From Imbricaverruca yamaguchii (taxonomy: Eukaryota > Arthropoda > Thecostraca > Neoverrucidae): a DNA stretch of 64,000 nucleotides. A model generated the notes under the pieces. The model worked only from the letters and a program-made list of their open reading frames with translations. It was not told the DNA's origin and made no database searches. The stretch is taken from the NCBI GenBank assembly GCA_034440575.1, contig JAOTOL010001519.1, positions 1,396,697-1,460,696 on the forward strand. Direction: 5' to 3'. This document shows, piece by piece, positions 21,135-31,038 of this stretch. Each line of letters opens with the position of its first letter. Position 1 is the stretch's first letter. The position numbers and the translations under genes were made by a program.

Positions 21135-24100
21135 GCAGCGGTACCTACCAGGGCAGTGTCAGGTGCGGTACCCACCAGGGCGGTGTCACAGCTGCGGTAC
21201 CCACCAGGGCAGTGTCACAGCTGCGGTACCCACCAGGGCGGCGTCACAGCTGCGGTACCCACCAGGGCGGTGTCTCAGCTGCGGTACCCACCAGGGCGAC
21301 ACCGGCGTCACAGATATGACACCACACGTGTGGAACACGTTCTGGTGCAGCGGTACCAACCAGGGCGGTCTTAGCTGCGGTACCCACCAGGGCGGTGTCA
21401 CAGCTGCGGTACCCACCAGGGCGGTGTCACAGCTGCGGTACCCACCAGGGCGGTCTCAGCTGCGGTACCCACCAGGGCGGTGTCACAGCTGCGGTAACCG
21501 CCAGCTGCGGTACCCACCAGGGCGGTGTCACAGCTGCGGTACCCACCAGGGCGGTCTCAGCTGCGGTACCCACCAGGGCGGTGTCACAGCTGCGGTACCC
21601 ACCAGGGCGGTCTCAGCTGCGGTACCCACCAGGGCGGTGTCACAGCTGCGGGGTACCCACACGGGGGCACTGACACCTTCAGCTCTGTCAGCTGCGGTCC
21701 CACAGGGCGGTCTCAGCAGCGGTACCCACCAGGCCGGTGTCTCAGCTGCGGTACCCACCAGGGCAGTGTCTCAGCTGCGGTACCCACCAGGGCGGCTCAG
21801 CTGCGGTACCCACCAGGGCGGTGTCTCAGCTGCGGTACCCACAGGGCGGTGTCACAGCTGCGGTACCCACCAGGGCGGTCTCAGCTGCGGTACCCACCAG
21901 GGCGGTGTCACAGCTGCGGTACCCACCAGGGCGGTCTCAGCTGCGGTACCCACCAGGGCGGTGTCACAGCTGCGGTACCCACCAGGGCGGTGTCACAGCT
22001 GCGGTACCCACCAGGGCGGTCTCAGCTGCGGTACCCACCAGGGCGGTCTCAGCTGCGGTACCCACCAGGGCGGTGTCTCAGCTGCGGTACCCACCAGGGC
22101 GGTCTCAGCTGCGGTACCCACCAGGGCGGTGTCACAGCTGCGGTACCCACCAGGGCGGCCTCAGCTGCGGTACCCACCAGGGCGGTGTCTCAGCTGCGGT
22201 ACCCACCAGGGCGGTGTCACGGTACCCACCCAGGGCGGTCCAGGGCGGTCAGCTGCGGTACCCACCAGGGCGTGTCACAGCTGCGGTACCCACCAGGGCG
22301 GTCTCAGCTGCGGTACCCACCAGGGCGGTGTCACAGCTGCGGTACCCACCAGGGCGGTCTCAGCTGCGGTACCCACCAGGGCGGTCTCCAGCTGCGGTAC
22401 CCACCAGGGCGGTCTCAGCTGCGGTACCCACCAGGGCGGTTCAGCTGCGGTACCCACGGCGGTCTCAGCTGCGGTACCCACCAGGGCGGTGTCTCAGCTG
22501 CGGTACCCACCAGGGCGGTGTCTCAGCTGCGGTACCCACCAGGGCGGTGTCACAGCTGCGGTACCCACCAGGGCGGTGTCACAGCTGCGGTACCCACCAG
22601 GGCGGGTCTCAGCTGCGGTACCCACCAGGGCGGTGTCACAGCTGCGGTACCCACCAGGGCAGTGTCACAACTGCGGTACCCACCAGGGCGGTCTCAGCCG
22701 CGGTACCCACCAGGCCGGTGTCTCAGCTGCGGTACCCACCAGGGCGTCCTCAGCTGCGGTACCCACCAGGGCGGTCTTAGCTGCGGTACCCACCAGGGCG
22801 GTGTCACAGCTGCGGTACCCACCAGGGCGGTCTCAGCTGCGGTACCCACCAGGGCGGTCTCAGCTGCGGTACCCACCAGGGCGGTGTCACAGCTGCGGTA
22901 CCCACCAGGGCGGTCACAGCTGCGGTACCCACCAGGGCGGTCTCAGCTGCGGTACCCACCAGGGCGGTGTCACAGCTGCGGTACCCACCAGGCTCAGCTG
23001 CGGTACCCACCAGGGCGGTGTCACAGCTGCGGTACCCACCAGGGCGGTCTCAGCTGCGGTACCCACCAGGGCGGTGTCACAGCTGCGGTACCCACCAGGG
23101 CGGTGTCACAGCTGCGGTACCCACCAGGGCGGTGCACAGCTGCGGTACCCACCAGGGCGGTCTCAGCTGCGGTACCCACCAGGGCGGTGTCACAGCTGCG
23201 GTACCCACCAGGGCGGTCTTAGCTGCGGTACCCACCAGGGCGGTGTCACAGCTGCGGTACCCACCAGGGCGGCCTCAGCTGCGGTACCCACCAGGGCGGT
23301 GTCTCAGCTGCGGTACCCACCAGGGCGGCCTCAGCTGCGGTACCCACCAGGGCGGTGTCACAGCTGCGGTACCCACCAGGGCGGTCTCAGCTGCGGTACC
23401 CACCAGGGCGGTGTCACAGCTGCGGTACCCACCAGGGCGGTGTCACAGCTGCGGTACCCACCAGGGCGGTGTCACAGCTGCGGTACCCACCAGGGCGGCC
23501 TCAGCTGCGGTACCCACCAGGGCGGTTGTCAGCTGCGGTACCCACCAGGGCGGTGTCACAGCTGCGGTACCCACCAGGGCGGTCTCAGCTGCGGTACCCA
23601 CCAGGGCGGTGTCAGCTGCGGTACCCACCAGGGCGGTGTCACAGCTGCGGTACCCACCAGGGCGGTGTCACAGCTGCGGTACCCACCAGGGCGGTGTCAC
23701 AGCTGCGGTACCCACCAGGGCGGTCTCAGCTGCGGTACCCACCAGGGCGGTGTCCTCAGCTGCGGTACCCACCAGGGCGGCGGCCTCAGCTGCGGTACCC
23801 ACCAGGGCGGCCTACAGCTGCGGTACCCACCAGGGCGGTCTCAGCTGCGGTACCCACCAGGGCGGTGTCACAGCTGCGGTACCCACCAGGGCGGTGTCTC
23901 AGCTGCGGTACCCACCAGGGCGGTGTCACAGCTGCGGTACCCACCAGGGCGGTGTCTCAGCTGCGGTACCCACCAGGGCGGTGTCACAGCTGCGGTACCC
24001 ACCAGGGCGGCCTCAGCTGCGGTACCCACCAGGGCGGTGTCACAGCTGCGGTACCCACCAGGGCGGCCTCAGCTGCGGTACCCACCAGGGCGGTGTCACA

Positions 24101-24141
24101 GCTGCGGTACCCACCAGGGCGGCCTCAGCTGCGGTACCCAC
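21135..24141. repeat. 26-29 bp minisatellite, about 100 copies, at the CABIN1 exon 5 donor
   Basis: The unit is GCGGTACCCACCAGGGCGGT plus CTCA or GTCACAGCT. On the minus strand every unit has GCCCTG|GTGGGT, the exon 5 donor with its last exon bases. Longer copies of the exon end (HICDAG-coding) occur at about 20,780, 21,085 and 21,300. The 1,305-codon plus-strand frame here is an artefact of the repetition. Confidence 0.94.
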
Positions 24142-24361
24142 CAGGGCGGCGCCGGCGTCGCAGATGTGTCGGTAGAGCGCCAGCAGACTGCGGCCCAGCT
24201 CCGTCCAGGAGGGGGCCGCCAGCGGCCGACTCAGACGGACCGGCTGCAGGCAGCGCGGCCGGCGCTGCTCCTCGCGCCGCCGCTGCCGCAGCGTGCACGC
24301 CTCCAGAGTCAGTCGGGCGCCGGCCGTCGCGTCGAACGGTGTGTCGGTCAGCGTGGTGTCG
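24142..24361 (-). CDS. CABIN1: CABIN1 exon 5
   Basis: The reading runs DTTLTDTPFDATAGARLTLE, then ACTLRQRRREEQ, and ends SWTELGRSLLALYRHICDAG followed by AAL. Human CABIN1 has EALGLRKKRQAL and then WKCLGESLLAMYNHLT at this place. The acceptor ccgtccgcag has phase 2 and the exon leaves in phase 0 at GCCCTG|GTGGGT. That donor is the first of about 100 copies of the same donor-bearing unit in the following 3-kb array, so which copy is used is open. The phase works for the nearest one. Confidence 0.9.
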
Positions 24362-26858
24362 CTGCGGACGGGCGTCTGGTCAGACAGGCCGTCCCGCACC
24401 CCCCTCCCGTCCCCGGCGGTACCCACCGGACGGACAGAGCTCATGGTGGTCAAACAAATCGAGTGCGATGGACCCCTCCCCCAACGGAAGCTTCGTATAC
24501 GGTTTGTCATGCACTAAACATGTGTTTGCTCTGAGAAGTTTCTGTGGCAAGTCACATATGAACAGATAGCCGTATAAGTTGTTATCACATATTTCAAGGT
24601 ACAATTTCCAGTGGTTATCGGACCATCTGAGGATTACAAGCTAGATGTGAAATTGGGAATATTGCGTATCAGCACTAGATACACTATTCCTTGTCAATAT
24701 GGGCCAAAACATTCTTTGTTCTTATACCTTCCTTTCTTGGTGCATTTATTGCGCCAGTGAATATCTTCCCTAGACGTGCTACTGCAGCCATCAAAACAAT
24801 AAGCAAACATTACAACAATTGGTGTAAAAAATAGCCACCTTGACGCTTACTGTTGAAACCAAAGCCGAATCCTCGGCCGGCAATAAAACCATATGCACGG
24901 CACTATGACCTTTACATGAGGTAGAACATTTTTAAAGCTATTTGTAGCAAATTTTGATGACCATGTTGCTCCAGTCTAGGTTCCCTGATCGCTAAAAACA
25001 AGCTTATTTAGTCGAATACCTTCTATATGGAGGAATCGTCCCGAATATTTGCGCTGAATATGCATCTTGTTTTGTAAGAGACAAGTGATAAGGGTAATAC
25101 TAAAAGGCACTTCTATCTCTAATGCTACTGTAGATACTTGACTTCATTGTCCCATTTTTTCTTCCAAAGGATTCAAAGCAACATACAGTTCAGAGGAGCC
25201 AGAGCAAAGCATTAGTAATATTATTTAGACGCGATTCGTCACAGCGTTTTGAGGAGGCCGTACTGCGTGTACTTAGCTTAAGTCACACACATACTCTTCC
25301 TTCTAGCTTCCCCACGTTTATTTTTATACGACGCCCATGCATCTTAATACTCCTCATGACAATCAGCATTTCAATGTCGTGCAAATAGCTGAGAGAGATA
25401 CGAAATGGTACGTCACCTAATATGTGCCAGAAGTAGTGGCTTAAAACCAAAATAACGAGATGTCTGGCATATTGACAGCACAGCTGCGTTGCGTCTGGAA
25501 AACGGCTCAAATCATACTAACCGCTCAAAATTTTAGCCTCTTCGCGGAAAATCGCCTTGAGAGTGGCGACACTGCATCGTAGAACAGCTAGATGCGCCGT
25601 AAAATACCCCAAGGTTTTTGTCTTTTTTATAATCCCAACAATTTTGAGCAAATGGATTCTAGAAAGAAGAATTCAGGGCAGCCCAGTGGCGGGGTGCCGC
25701 TCGACAATGCTGATATGGTGATAGAAAATGCGGTGTAAGGCTGCAAAAGAAATACTATCACAAAACTACACAATAAAACATCTCCATTCCGCAATTCTAG
25801 CAATAATATGAAGACCGAGGGGCGGAGGAGGTTCCGAACACTTAAGACATGCAACAGATTGCTCTACTGCTGCTTCTGCATGGCAGAACCAGTAAGTGTA
25901 CTGTGTTTACTGAACATACATGGACAACCTACATATATTCAACAGTTTCTTTCAATGAAGACGGTTCAACCACTTGCAAAGAGCAACTATGAAACATAAA
26001 ATTATTTCGTCGCGGTGTACCATATTCCGAACGCGAAAATGTGGTTGTGTATGATTACTTCACTGTAGCTATTGTGGTACAATATATTAGTAGCTGCTAA
26101 AAATACTGGTGTAATCACACAAAAATATCGCATGTCACTTCCGTACGGTTTTCTTATGCCGACTGCTCTGGGAAGCCCAAAGATTGCACCGACTGACTTT
26201 GCTAGCTTCATACACCAAGAATCTGTAGAACTATGCATTTGTATTTCAGTATTTCAGTATTTTTTCACCTTTGTATTTCAGTAGAGAAGGGCCTGTCGCT
26301 TATGAATACGGCCATCTTTTTGTTATTTACCCTCCGAACGTGACGCGGGAGACGTTCAAAGGTAGGTGTTCGGGAAACGGAACGTGTTCAGATACCCCTG
26401 CCTTCCCCAATAGTTGTAATGCACCTTTCATTGATGTGTGAGACATACGTAGCTTTGTTTGTTGTAGACAGTAATTCCACACGTGGAATCAACAACAAAA
26501 TCACACTTGCCTTAAATTGCCCTTCGGAAGTATCAAAAATATTTTTTATGTATCCTTTTAATGCTGTTGGTTATAATGTGAACTTTGGTTTTCACCTTTG
26601 AACTTCGTACATGGCGAAAGAAAGTGGCGACCCTTGGTGGCCCTCGTTCCTCTCTCGTCACTGTCGGGTTGTCACAGCCTAACTGAAGTTTGCTTTTCCA
26701 AGCCGAAGTGTGACTGCTGAACACACAAGCCTTCGTGCAGCATCCCACTACACTCGCCGCGTCCAGTACGTCAGCGCACGGCACACAGCCATCAGTGAAG
26801 TCACGGCGTTCTCAGATCACCGATCAGTGCCCTGCCGCGTGCTCGGGCGCCGCCTCAC
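24362..26858. other. CABIN1 intron between exons 4 and 5
   Basis: About 2.5 kb of AT-rich unique sequence without arrays or recognisable elements. Confidence 0.6.
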
Positions 26859-27067
26859 CCGCCCGGCAGGAACGGCTTCATCGCCTGGCGCAGGGCCGGC
26901 TGCTCCTTCAGCATGAGGTCGACCAGGGCGCGGCCGCGCGTGAAGTGCACGTCGCGACGGAAGGCGGCGCTCAGACGCAGTATGCACTCCTCGAAGTCGT
27001 TGAGCAGATAGAGCACGGTCACCAAGCTGTCCATGCATGGCCAATGGTCCGGACTGCACGCGAGACC
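26859..27067 (-). CDS. CABIN1: CABIN1 exon 4 (TPR repeats)
   Basis: The translation begins GLACSPDHWPCMDSLVTVLY, continues LLNDFEECILRLSAAFRRD, and ends ALRQAMKPFLPG. Human CABIN1 has the near-identical block [20 protein letters not shown] followed by EEQPCLR. The acceptor is tttgccag (phase 0) and the donor GGGCGG|GTGAGG (phase 2), completing a glycine codon with the first base of exon 5. A roughly 100-bp spacer and a small retroposon lie directly upstream. Confidence 0.94.
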
Positions 27068-27168
27068 CTGGCAAAGGATGAGCCGAGTTAGCGTGGGGGC
27101 ACCAATCGAATCTTAAGACCGGGGGACAGCGACACCGTCAGGGGACACTCATGAGACTCTGCTGAGGG

Positions 27169-27230
27169 TGGTGGTGGTGGTGGATTAGAGTTTAGGGGCG
27201 CGTCGACATCTGGGGTCATTTTGCGCCCAT
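27169..27230 (-). mobile_element. Short hairpin retroposon, copy 3
   Basis: 62 bp with GGGCGC...GCGCCC stem and a tail drifting into (CCA)n. A perfect 14-bp target duplication (GACTCTGCTGAGGG) lies at 27155-27168 and 27231-27244. It is just upstream of CABIN1 exon 4. Confidence 0.93.
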
Positions 27231-27660
27231 GACTCTGCTGAGGGAGTCGAGCGTAGCTGAAGACTGCGCCTGAAGCACCAGAGACTGGAGATGGACCTCG
27301 CAAGCGACAGCTGGCGTGTCGAAAGCTACACTACGGACGGCGTGGGACAAACTGGTATCATGGTGTCGCCATGAGCCGGGAAGCGATCCTGTACACAGAG
27401 GACAGGATGCCACCAGGGCTCATCCTGGTCCACGCACCCCGTCAATGAGCACATCGTCTTCGGTGGCACGTGTCCGGTGGGCAGCACGTGCACGTTCGTC
27501 ACGCTGCGATCTCACGCCACGTGTCCTCATTAAACTCAACACGCTCGGATTGTGGCTTTACGACGCACTCAGCAGCTGGGGCCGTATGACAGCTCGACAC
27601 CGCAGAATCGAGTCGTCGCAGCATGTCCGGCTACATACTCAGCTAGGCATATTTCACTGA

Positions 27661-27790
27661 CGTCAGCTGCCGCCCACTAACGTCAGCTGCCACCCACTAA
27701 CGTCAGCTGCCGCCCACTAACGTCAGCTGCCGCCCACTAACGTCAGCTGCCGCCCACTAACGTCAGCTGCCGCCCACTAACGTCAGCTGA
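27661..27790. repeat. 20-bp minisatellite near the CABIN1 exon 3 donor
   Basis: Seven near-identical copies of CGTCAGCTGCCGCCCACTAA. The array begins about 40 bp after the donor and does not include it. Confidence 0.95.
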
Positions 27791-27831
27791 CATGACCCGC
27801 CCGCCGACGCGCGCAGCAGGCGCCGGCTCAC

Positions 27832-28031
27832 CTGCTTGAAGGCGGTGCGCGCCAGGTGGTAGCGGCCGGCGCGGTAGGCGGCCACGCCCACCTTGTACCA
27901 CAGCGTCACGTCCGTGTCGTCGATGGCGACGGCGGCCAGCAGGTCGGTCAGCGCGGCGGCCGTGTCGCCGCGCCGCAGCGCCGCGCTGCCCAGGTTCTTG
28001 TGGCACGTGTAGCGCAGCAGGCGACCCATGC
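27832..28031 (-). CDS. CABIN1: CABIN1 exon 3 (TPR repeats)
   Basis: The exon reads GMGRLLRYTCHKNLGSAALR, a middle segment, then TDVTLWYKVGVAAYRAGRY and HLARTAFKQ. It aligns with the human segment from LILKYSTYKNL to DVNLWYKIGHVALR and ARHAFEEG. These are the paired helices of canonical TPRs, with W-x-K and G-x-x-A-Y/H signatures. The acceptor is gtcgcag and the donor AAGCAG|GTGAGC; entry phase is 1 and exit phase 0. A 20-bp tandem array begins about 40 bp beyond the donor. Confidence 0.94.
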
Positions 28032-28379
28032 CTGCGACTCGGACACAGAGTGTGAGGGTGTCGGCAGGAGCGGACACGCCGACAGCCCGTGATGTCGGTG
28101 GCACGGGCATACAGTGCGTGTGTTTCTGGAGGGGGGGGCAGGATACGTCAGAAGCCCGTGTCTTTGACGCGGGTATGCAGTATGTGTGTTTCAGGGGGAA
28201 ATGCCTATGCACAAAATACTTTTAGGAACGAGTTATGGAGACTTCACAAGCATGCGTTAACAAGCACGATGCCCATACATCCTTGAAAAAGGTTGTGGTA
28301 TAATGGCCATATTCAGTGCTCAGAAAGCAATACATTTTCTCTTTCATGAATAACTTATCACTGCCACCTGACCACTCCG

Positions 28380-30310
28380 ACTCCGACAGAGCCCTCCCCA
28401 CCTGACGACGCTGGCTCCGACTAGACCCTCCCCACCTGTCTGAGACCCTACCCACCTGACGACGCTGGCTCCGACTAGACCCTCCCCACCTGACGACGAT
28501 GGCTCCGACAGAACCCTCCCCACCTAACGATGCTGGCTCCGACAGAACCTTCCCCACCTAACGATGCTGGCTCCGACAGAACCTTCCCCACCTAACGACG
28601 CTGGCTCCGACAGAACCCTCCCCACCTGACGACGATGGCTCCGACTAGACCCCTCCCCACCTGACGACGCTGGCTCAGACTAGACCCTCCCCACCTGAAG
28701 ACGCCGGCTCCGACAGAAGCCTCCCCACCTGACGACGCTAGCTCGGACAGTAACCCTCCCCATCTGACGACGATGGCTCAAACAGAACCCTCCCCACCTG
28801 ACCACTCCGACTCCGACCAGACTCTCCCCACCTGCCGACGCTGGCTCCGACTAGACCCTCCCCACCTGGCGACGATGGCTCCGACAGAACCCTCCCCACC
28901 TGAAGCTGGCTCCGACAGAACCCTCCCCACCTGACGACGCTGGCTCCGACCAGACCCTCCCCACCTGACGATGGCTCAGACAGAACCCTCCCCACCTGAC
29001 GACGCTGGCTCCGACCCGACCTTCCCCACCTGACGACGATAGCTCCGACTAGACCCTCCCCATCTGACGACGCTGGCTCCGACTAGACCCTCCCCACCTG
29101 ACGACGCTGGCTCCGACCAGACCCTCCCCACCTGACGAACCCGACTCCGACCCGACCTTCCCCACCTGACGACGCTACCTCCGACCAGATCCTCCCCCAC
29201 CTAACGACAATGGCACCGACAGAACCCTCCCCACCTAACGACAATGGTCCAACCTCCCGACGACGATGGCACCGACAGAACCCTCCCCACCTGACGACGC
29301 TGGCTCCGACTAGACCCTCCCCACCTGACGACGCTGGCTCCGACCAGACCCTCCCCACCTGACGAACCTGACTCCGACCAGACCCTCCCCACCTGACGAC
29401 GCTGGCTCCGACCAGACCCTCCCCACCTGACGAACCCGACTCCGACCCTCCCCTCCCCACCTGACGACGCCGGCTCCGACTAAACCCTCCCCACCTGACG
29501 ACGCTGGCTCCGACCCGACCTTCCCCACCTGACGACGATAGCTCCGACTAGACCCTCCCCATCTGACGACGCTGGCTCCGACAGAACCCTCCCCACCTGA
29601 CGACGCTGGCTCCGGTAGAACCGTCCCCACCTGACGACGCTGGCTCCGGCTAGACCATCCCCACCTGACGACGATGGCTCCGACAAGACCCTCCCCACCT
29701 GACGACGCCGGCTCCGACTAGACCCTCCTCCCCCGACGAACCCGACTCCGACCCGACTCTCCCCACCTGACGACGCTGGCTCCGACCAGACTCTCCCCAC
29801 CTGACGACGCTGGCTCCGACCAGACTCTCCCCACCTGACGACGATGGCTCCGACCAGACTCTCCCCACCTGACGACGCCGACTCCGACCCTCCCCTCCCC
29901 ACCTGACGACGCTGGCTCCGACTAGACCATCCCCACCTGACCACTCTGACTCCGACTAGACCCTCCCCACCTGACGACGCTGTCTCCGACAGAACCCTCC
30001 TCACCTGACGACGCTGGCTCCGACTAGACCCTCCACACCTGACGAACCAGACTCCGACCCGACCCTCCCCACCTGACGACGCCGGCTCAGACAGAACCCT
30101 CCCCACCTGACGACGCTGGCTCCGACTAGACCCTCCCCACCTGACGACGATGGCTCCGACCAGACCCTCCCCACCTGACGACGCCGGCTCCGACTAGACC
30201 CTCCCCACCTGACGACCCCGACTCCGACCCGACCCTCCCCACCTGACGACGCCGGCTCCGACTAGACCCTCCTCCCCCGACGAACCCGACTCCGACCCTC
30301 CCCTCCCCAC
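28380..30310. repeat. 34-bp minisatellite, about 55 copies, at the CABIN1 exon 2 donor
   Basis: The unit is GACGACGCTGGCTCCGACTA plus GACCCTCCCCACCT. On the minus strand it reads GAGCCAGCGTCGTCAG|GTGGGG, nearly the exon 2 end and donor. Variants mix 'gatggc', 'gccggc' and 'aacccgac' forms in patches, a sign of gene conversion or slippage. Confidence 0.94.
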
Positions 30311-30446
30311 CTGACGACGCCGGCTCAGCGGTGCTGGTGACCACGTCCGACTGCAGCACGGCCCGGAACAGCCGGTCTGCGCCGTCGTCGTCGCCGGCCG
30401 CCTGCAGACGCAGCGCCTCGTGGTACTGCCGGTACGCCGCGTCCTC
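30311..30446 (-). CDS. CABIN1: CABIN1 exon 2 (first TPR-like helix pair)
   Basis: The acceptor cgttctcag opens EDAAYRQYHEALRLQAAGDD, matching the human segment around ALYHKALDLQ. The exon ends after EPASS plus one base (phase 1) at TCAG|GTGGGG. This donor, with the last exon bases GCGTCGTCAG, is the seed sequence of the 34-bp minisatellite that fills the next two kilobases, so the true donor cannot be told apart from its copies by sequence alone. I chose the copy nearest the exon because its phase joins cleanly to exon 3 (G|GC ATG GGT). Confidence 0.88.
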
Positions 30447-30610
30447 CTGAGAACGTCACGCGGGTCAGGCGGTGCCTGCATGGGTCATAGTCGCCATGGG
30501 TCATAGTCGCCTGCACACCACGCGGTGCGGTGCCGAGCGGTGCAGCGCAGTGCACGCGTGTGTGCTCATGCGCTGTGTTCAGCCAACCAGATATCTGAAT
30601 ATTCACTGTC

Positions 30611-30789
30611 TGTTTGTTTATTGGGTGGTTCACGACACACTTTATGCACATTCACGGCTAATGGCGCCACCCGCACTGTTTCGCCGGTGGGCCGCGGGAT
30701 TGGGAAATGTCCTGAGTGGCGCTAGAGTCGAACCCGGGACCGTTGGTAACCATAGCCCGACACCTTAACCACTCGGCCATCTCCGCCCC
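30611..30789 (-). mobile_element. tRNA-derived SINE, family S
   Basis: On the minus strand it opens GGGGCGGAGATGGCCGAGTG, with GGTTAAGG and a GGGTTCGACTC B box: a serine- or leucine-type tRNA head with a long variable arm. The tail is GAACCACCCAATAAACAAAC. A perfect 14-bp target duplication (GAATATTCACTGTC) lies at 30597-30610 and 30790-30803. It marks the edge of the CpG-depleted block. Confidence 0.93.
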
Positions 30790-30951
30790 GAATATTCACT
30801 GTCAATGCAGGCGTGTTGCATTAAGAACTTAGGCCTCCTGCCACTATAACCCATACTGTCAGTAAGAATCACTGAAAACAATGCACCAGTACAAGTACTA
30901 CAACTTAAGTGTCAGTAGAGATATCAAAGCATGTTTCATCAATCTGGGTAC

Positions 30952-31038
30952 CTGAGCTTCCTTGGTGATGGTATGCTGACCATCTCCTGTGCTGAGCTGG
31001 GTCAGCTCCTCTTCATTCAAGGCTGCAATGCGACTCAT
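30952..31038 (-). CDS. CABIN1: CABIN1 exon 1 (start codon, 29 residues)
   Basis: The reading begins with the ATG at 31038-31036 and gives MSRIAALNEEELTQLS and onward to TKEAQ, where a GT donor (CAG|GTACCC) follows. Human CABIN1 also opens with M-x-RIAALN and reaches TKEAQ just before its first helical repeat, which fixes both start and end. The exon ends in phase 0 and joins exon 2, which opens EDAAYRQYHEAL. It lies inside a strongly CpG-depleted block, unlike all other CABIN1 exons. The bases just before the ATG (ccatccaag) could be a weak acceptor, so a 5' untranslated exon further upstream is possible. Confidence 0.93.

Larger units (their letters stand above)
482..31038 (-). other. CABIN1: CABIN1 gene, 5' complete, 3' end beyond left edge
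   Basis: This is the gene span for 15 exons read right to left. Known role: CABIN1 is a nuclear TPR scaffold that works with HIRA, UBN1 and ASF1a in replication-independent histone H3.3 deposition. In vertebrates it also binds and inhibits calcineurin. The assignment rests on collinear similarity to vertebrate CABIN1 over every conserved block: the N-terminus (IAALN), the TPR motif (VTLWYKVGVAAYRAGRYHLA), the mid-protein helices (GARSWCCSDEGALL, ALEQCFFCLYAHPAKRS), and the C-terminal blocks (IWRNPIADIDRPGNFAAHMY, KKYLRDKD). All junctions show GT-AG and the phases agree, apart from an alternative at exons 9-11. The summed coding length is 10,356 nt without exon 10 or 10,437 nt with it, so the protein has at least about 3,450 residues against roughly 2,200 in human. 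The excess comes mainly from exon 6. Introns carry minisatellites at several junctions. Confidence 0.95.

Noticed and set aside
20617..24534. Plus-strand open frame of 1,305 codons
   Set aside because: It is made almost wholly of the 26-29 bp intronic minisatellite; the other strand carries the CABIN1 exon 5 donor copies. Frames change with unit length and no conserved protein is encoded.
27661..27790. CRISPR-like array
   Set aside because: The 20-bp units are contiguous with no unique spacers, and the setting is a eukaryotic intron.
28976..30359. Minus-strand frames with VRWGG / SEPASSGGEG repeats
   Set aside because: They are read-through of exon 2 into the intronic 34-bp array, with a donor in every unit.
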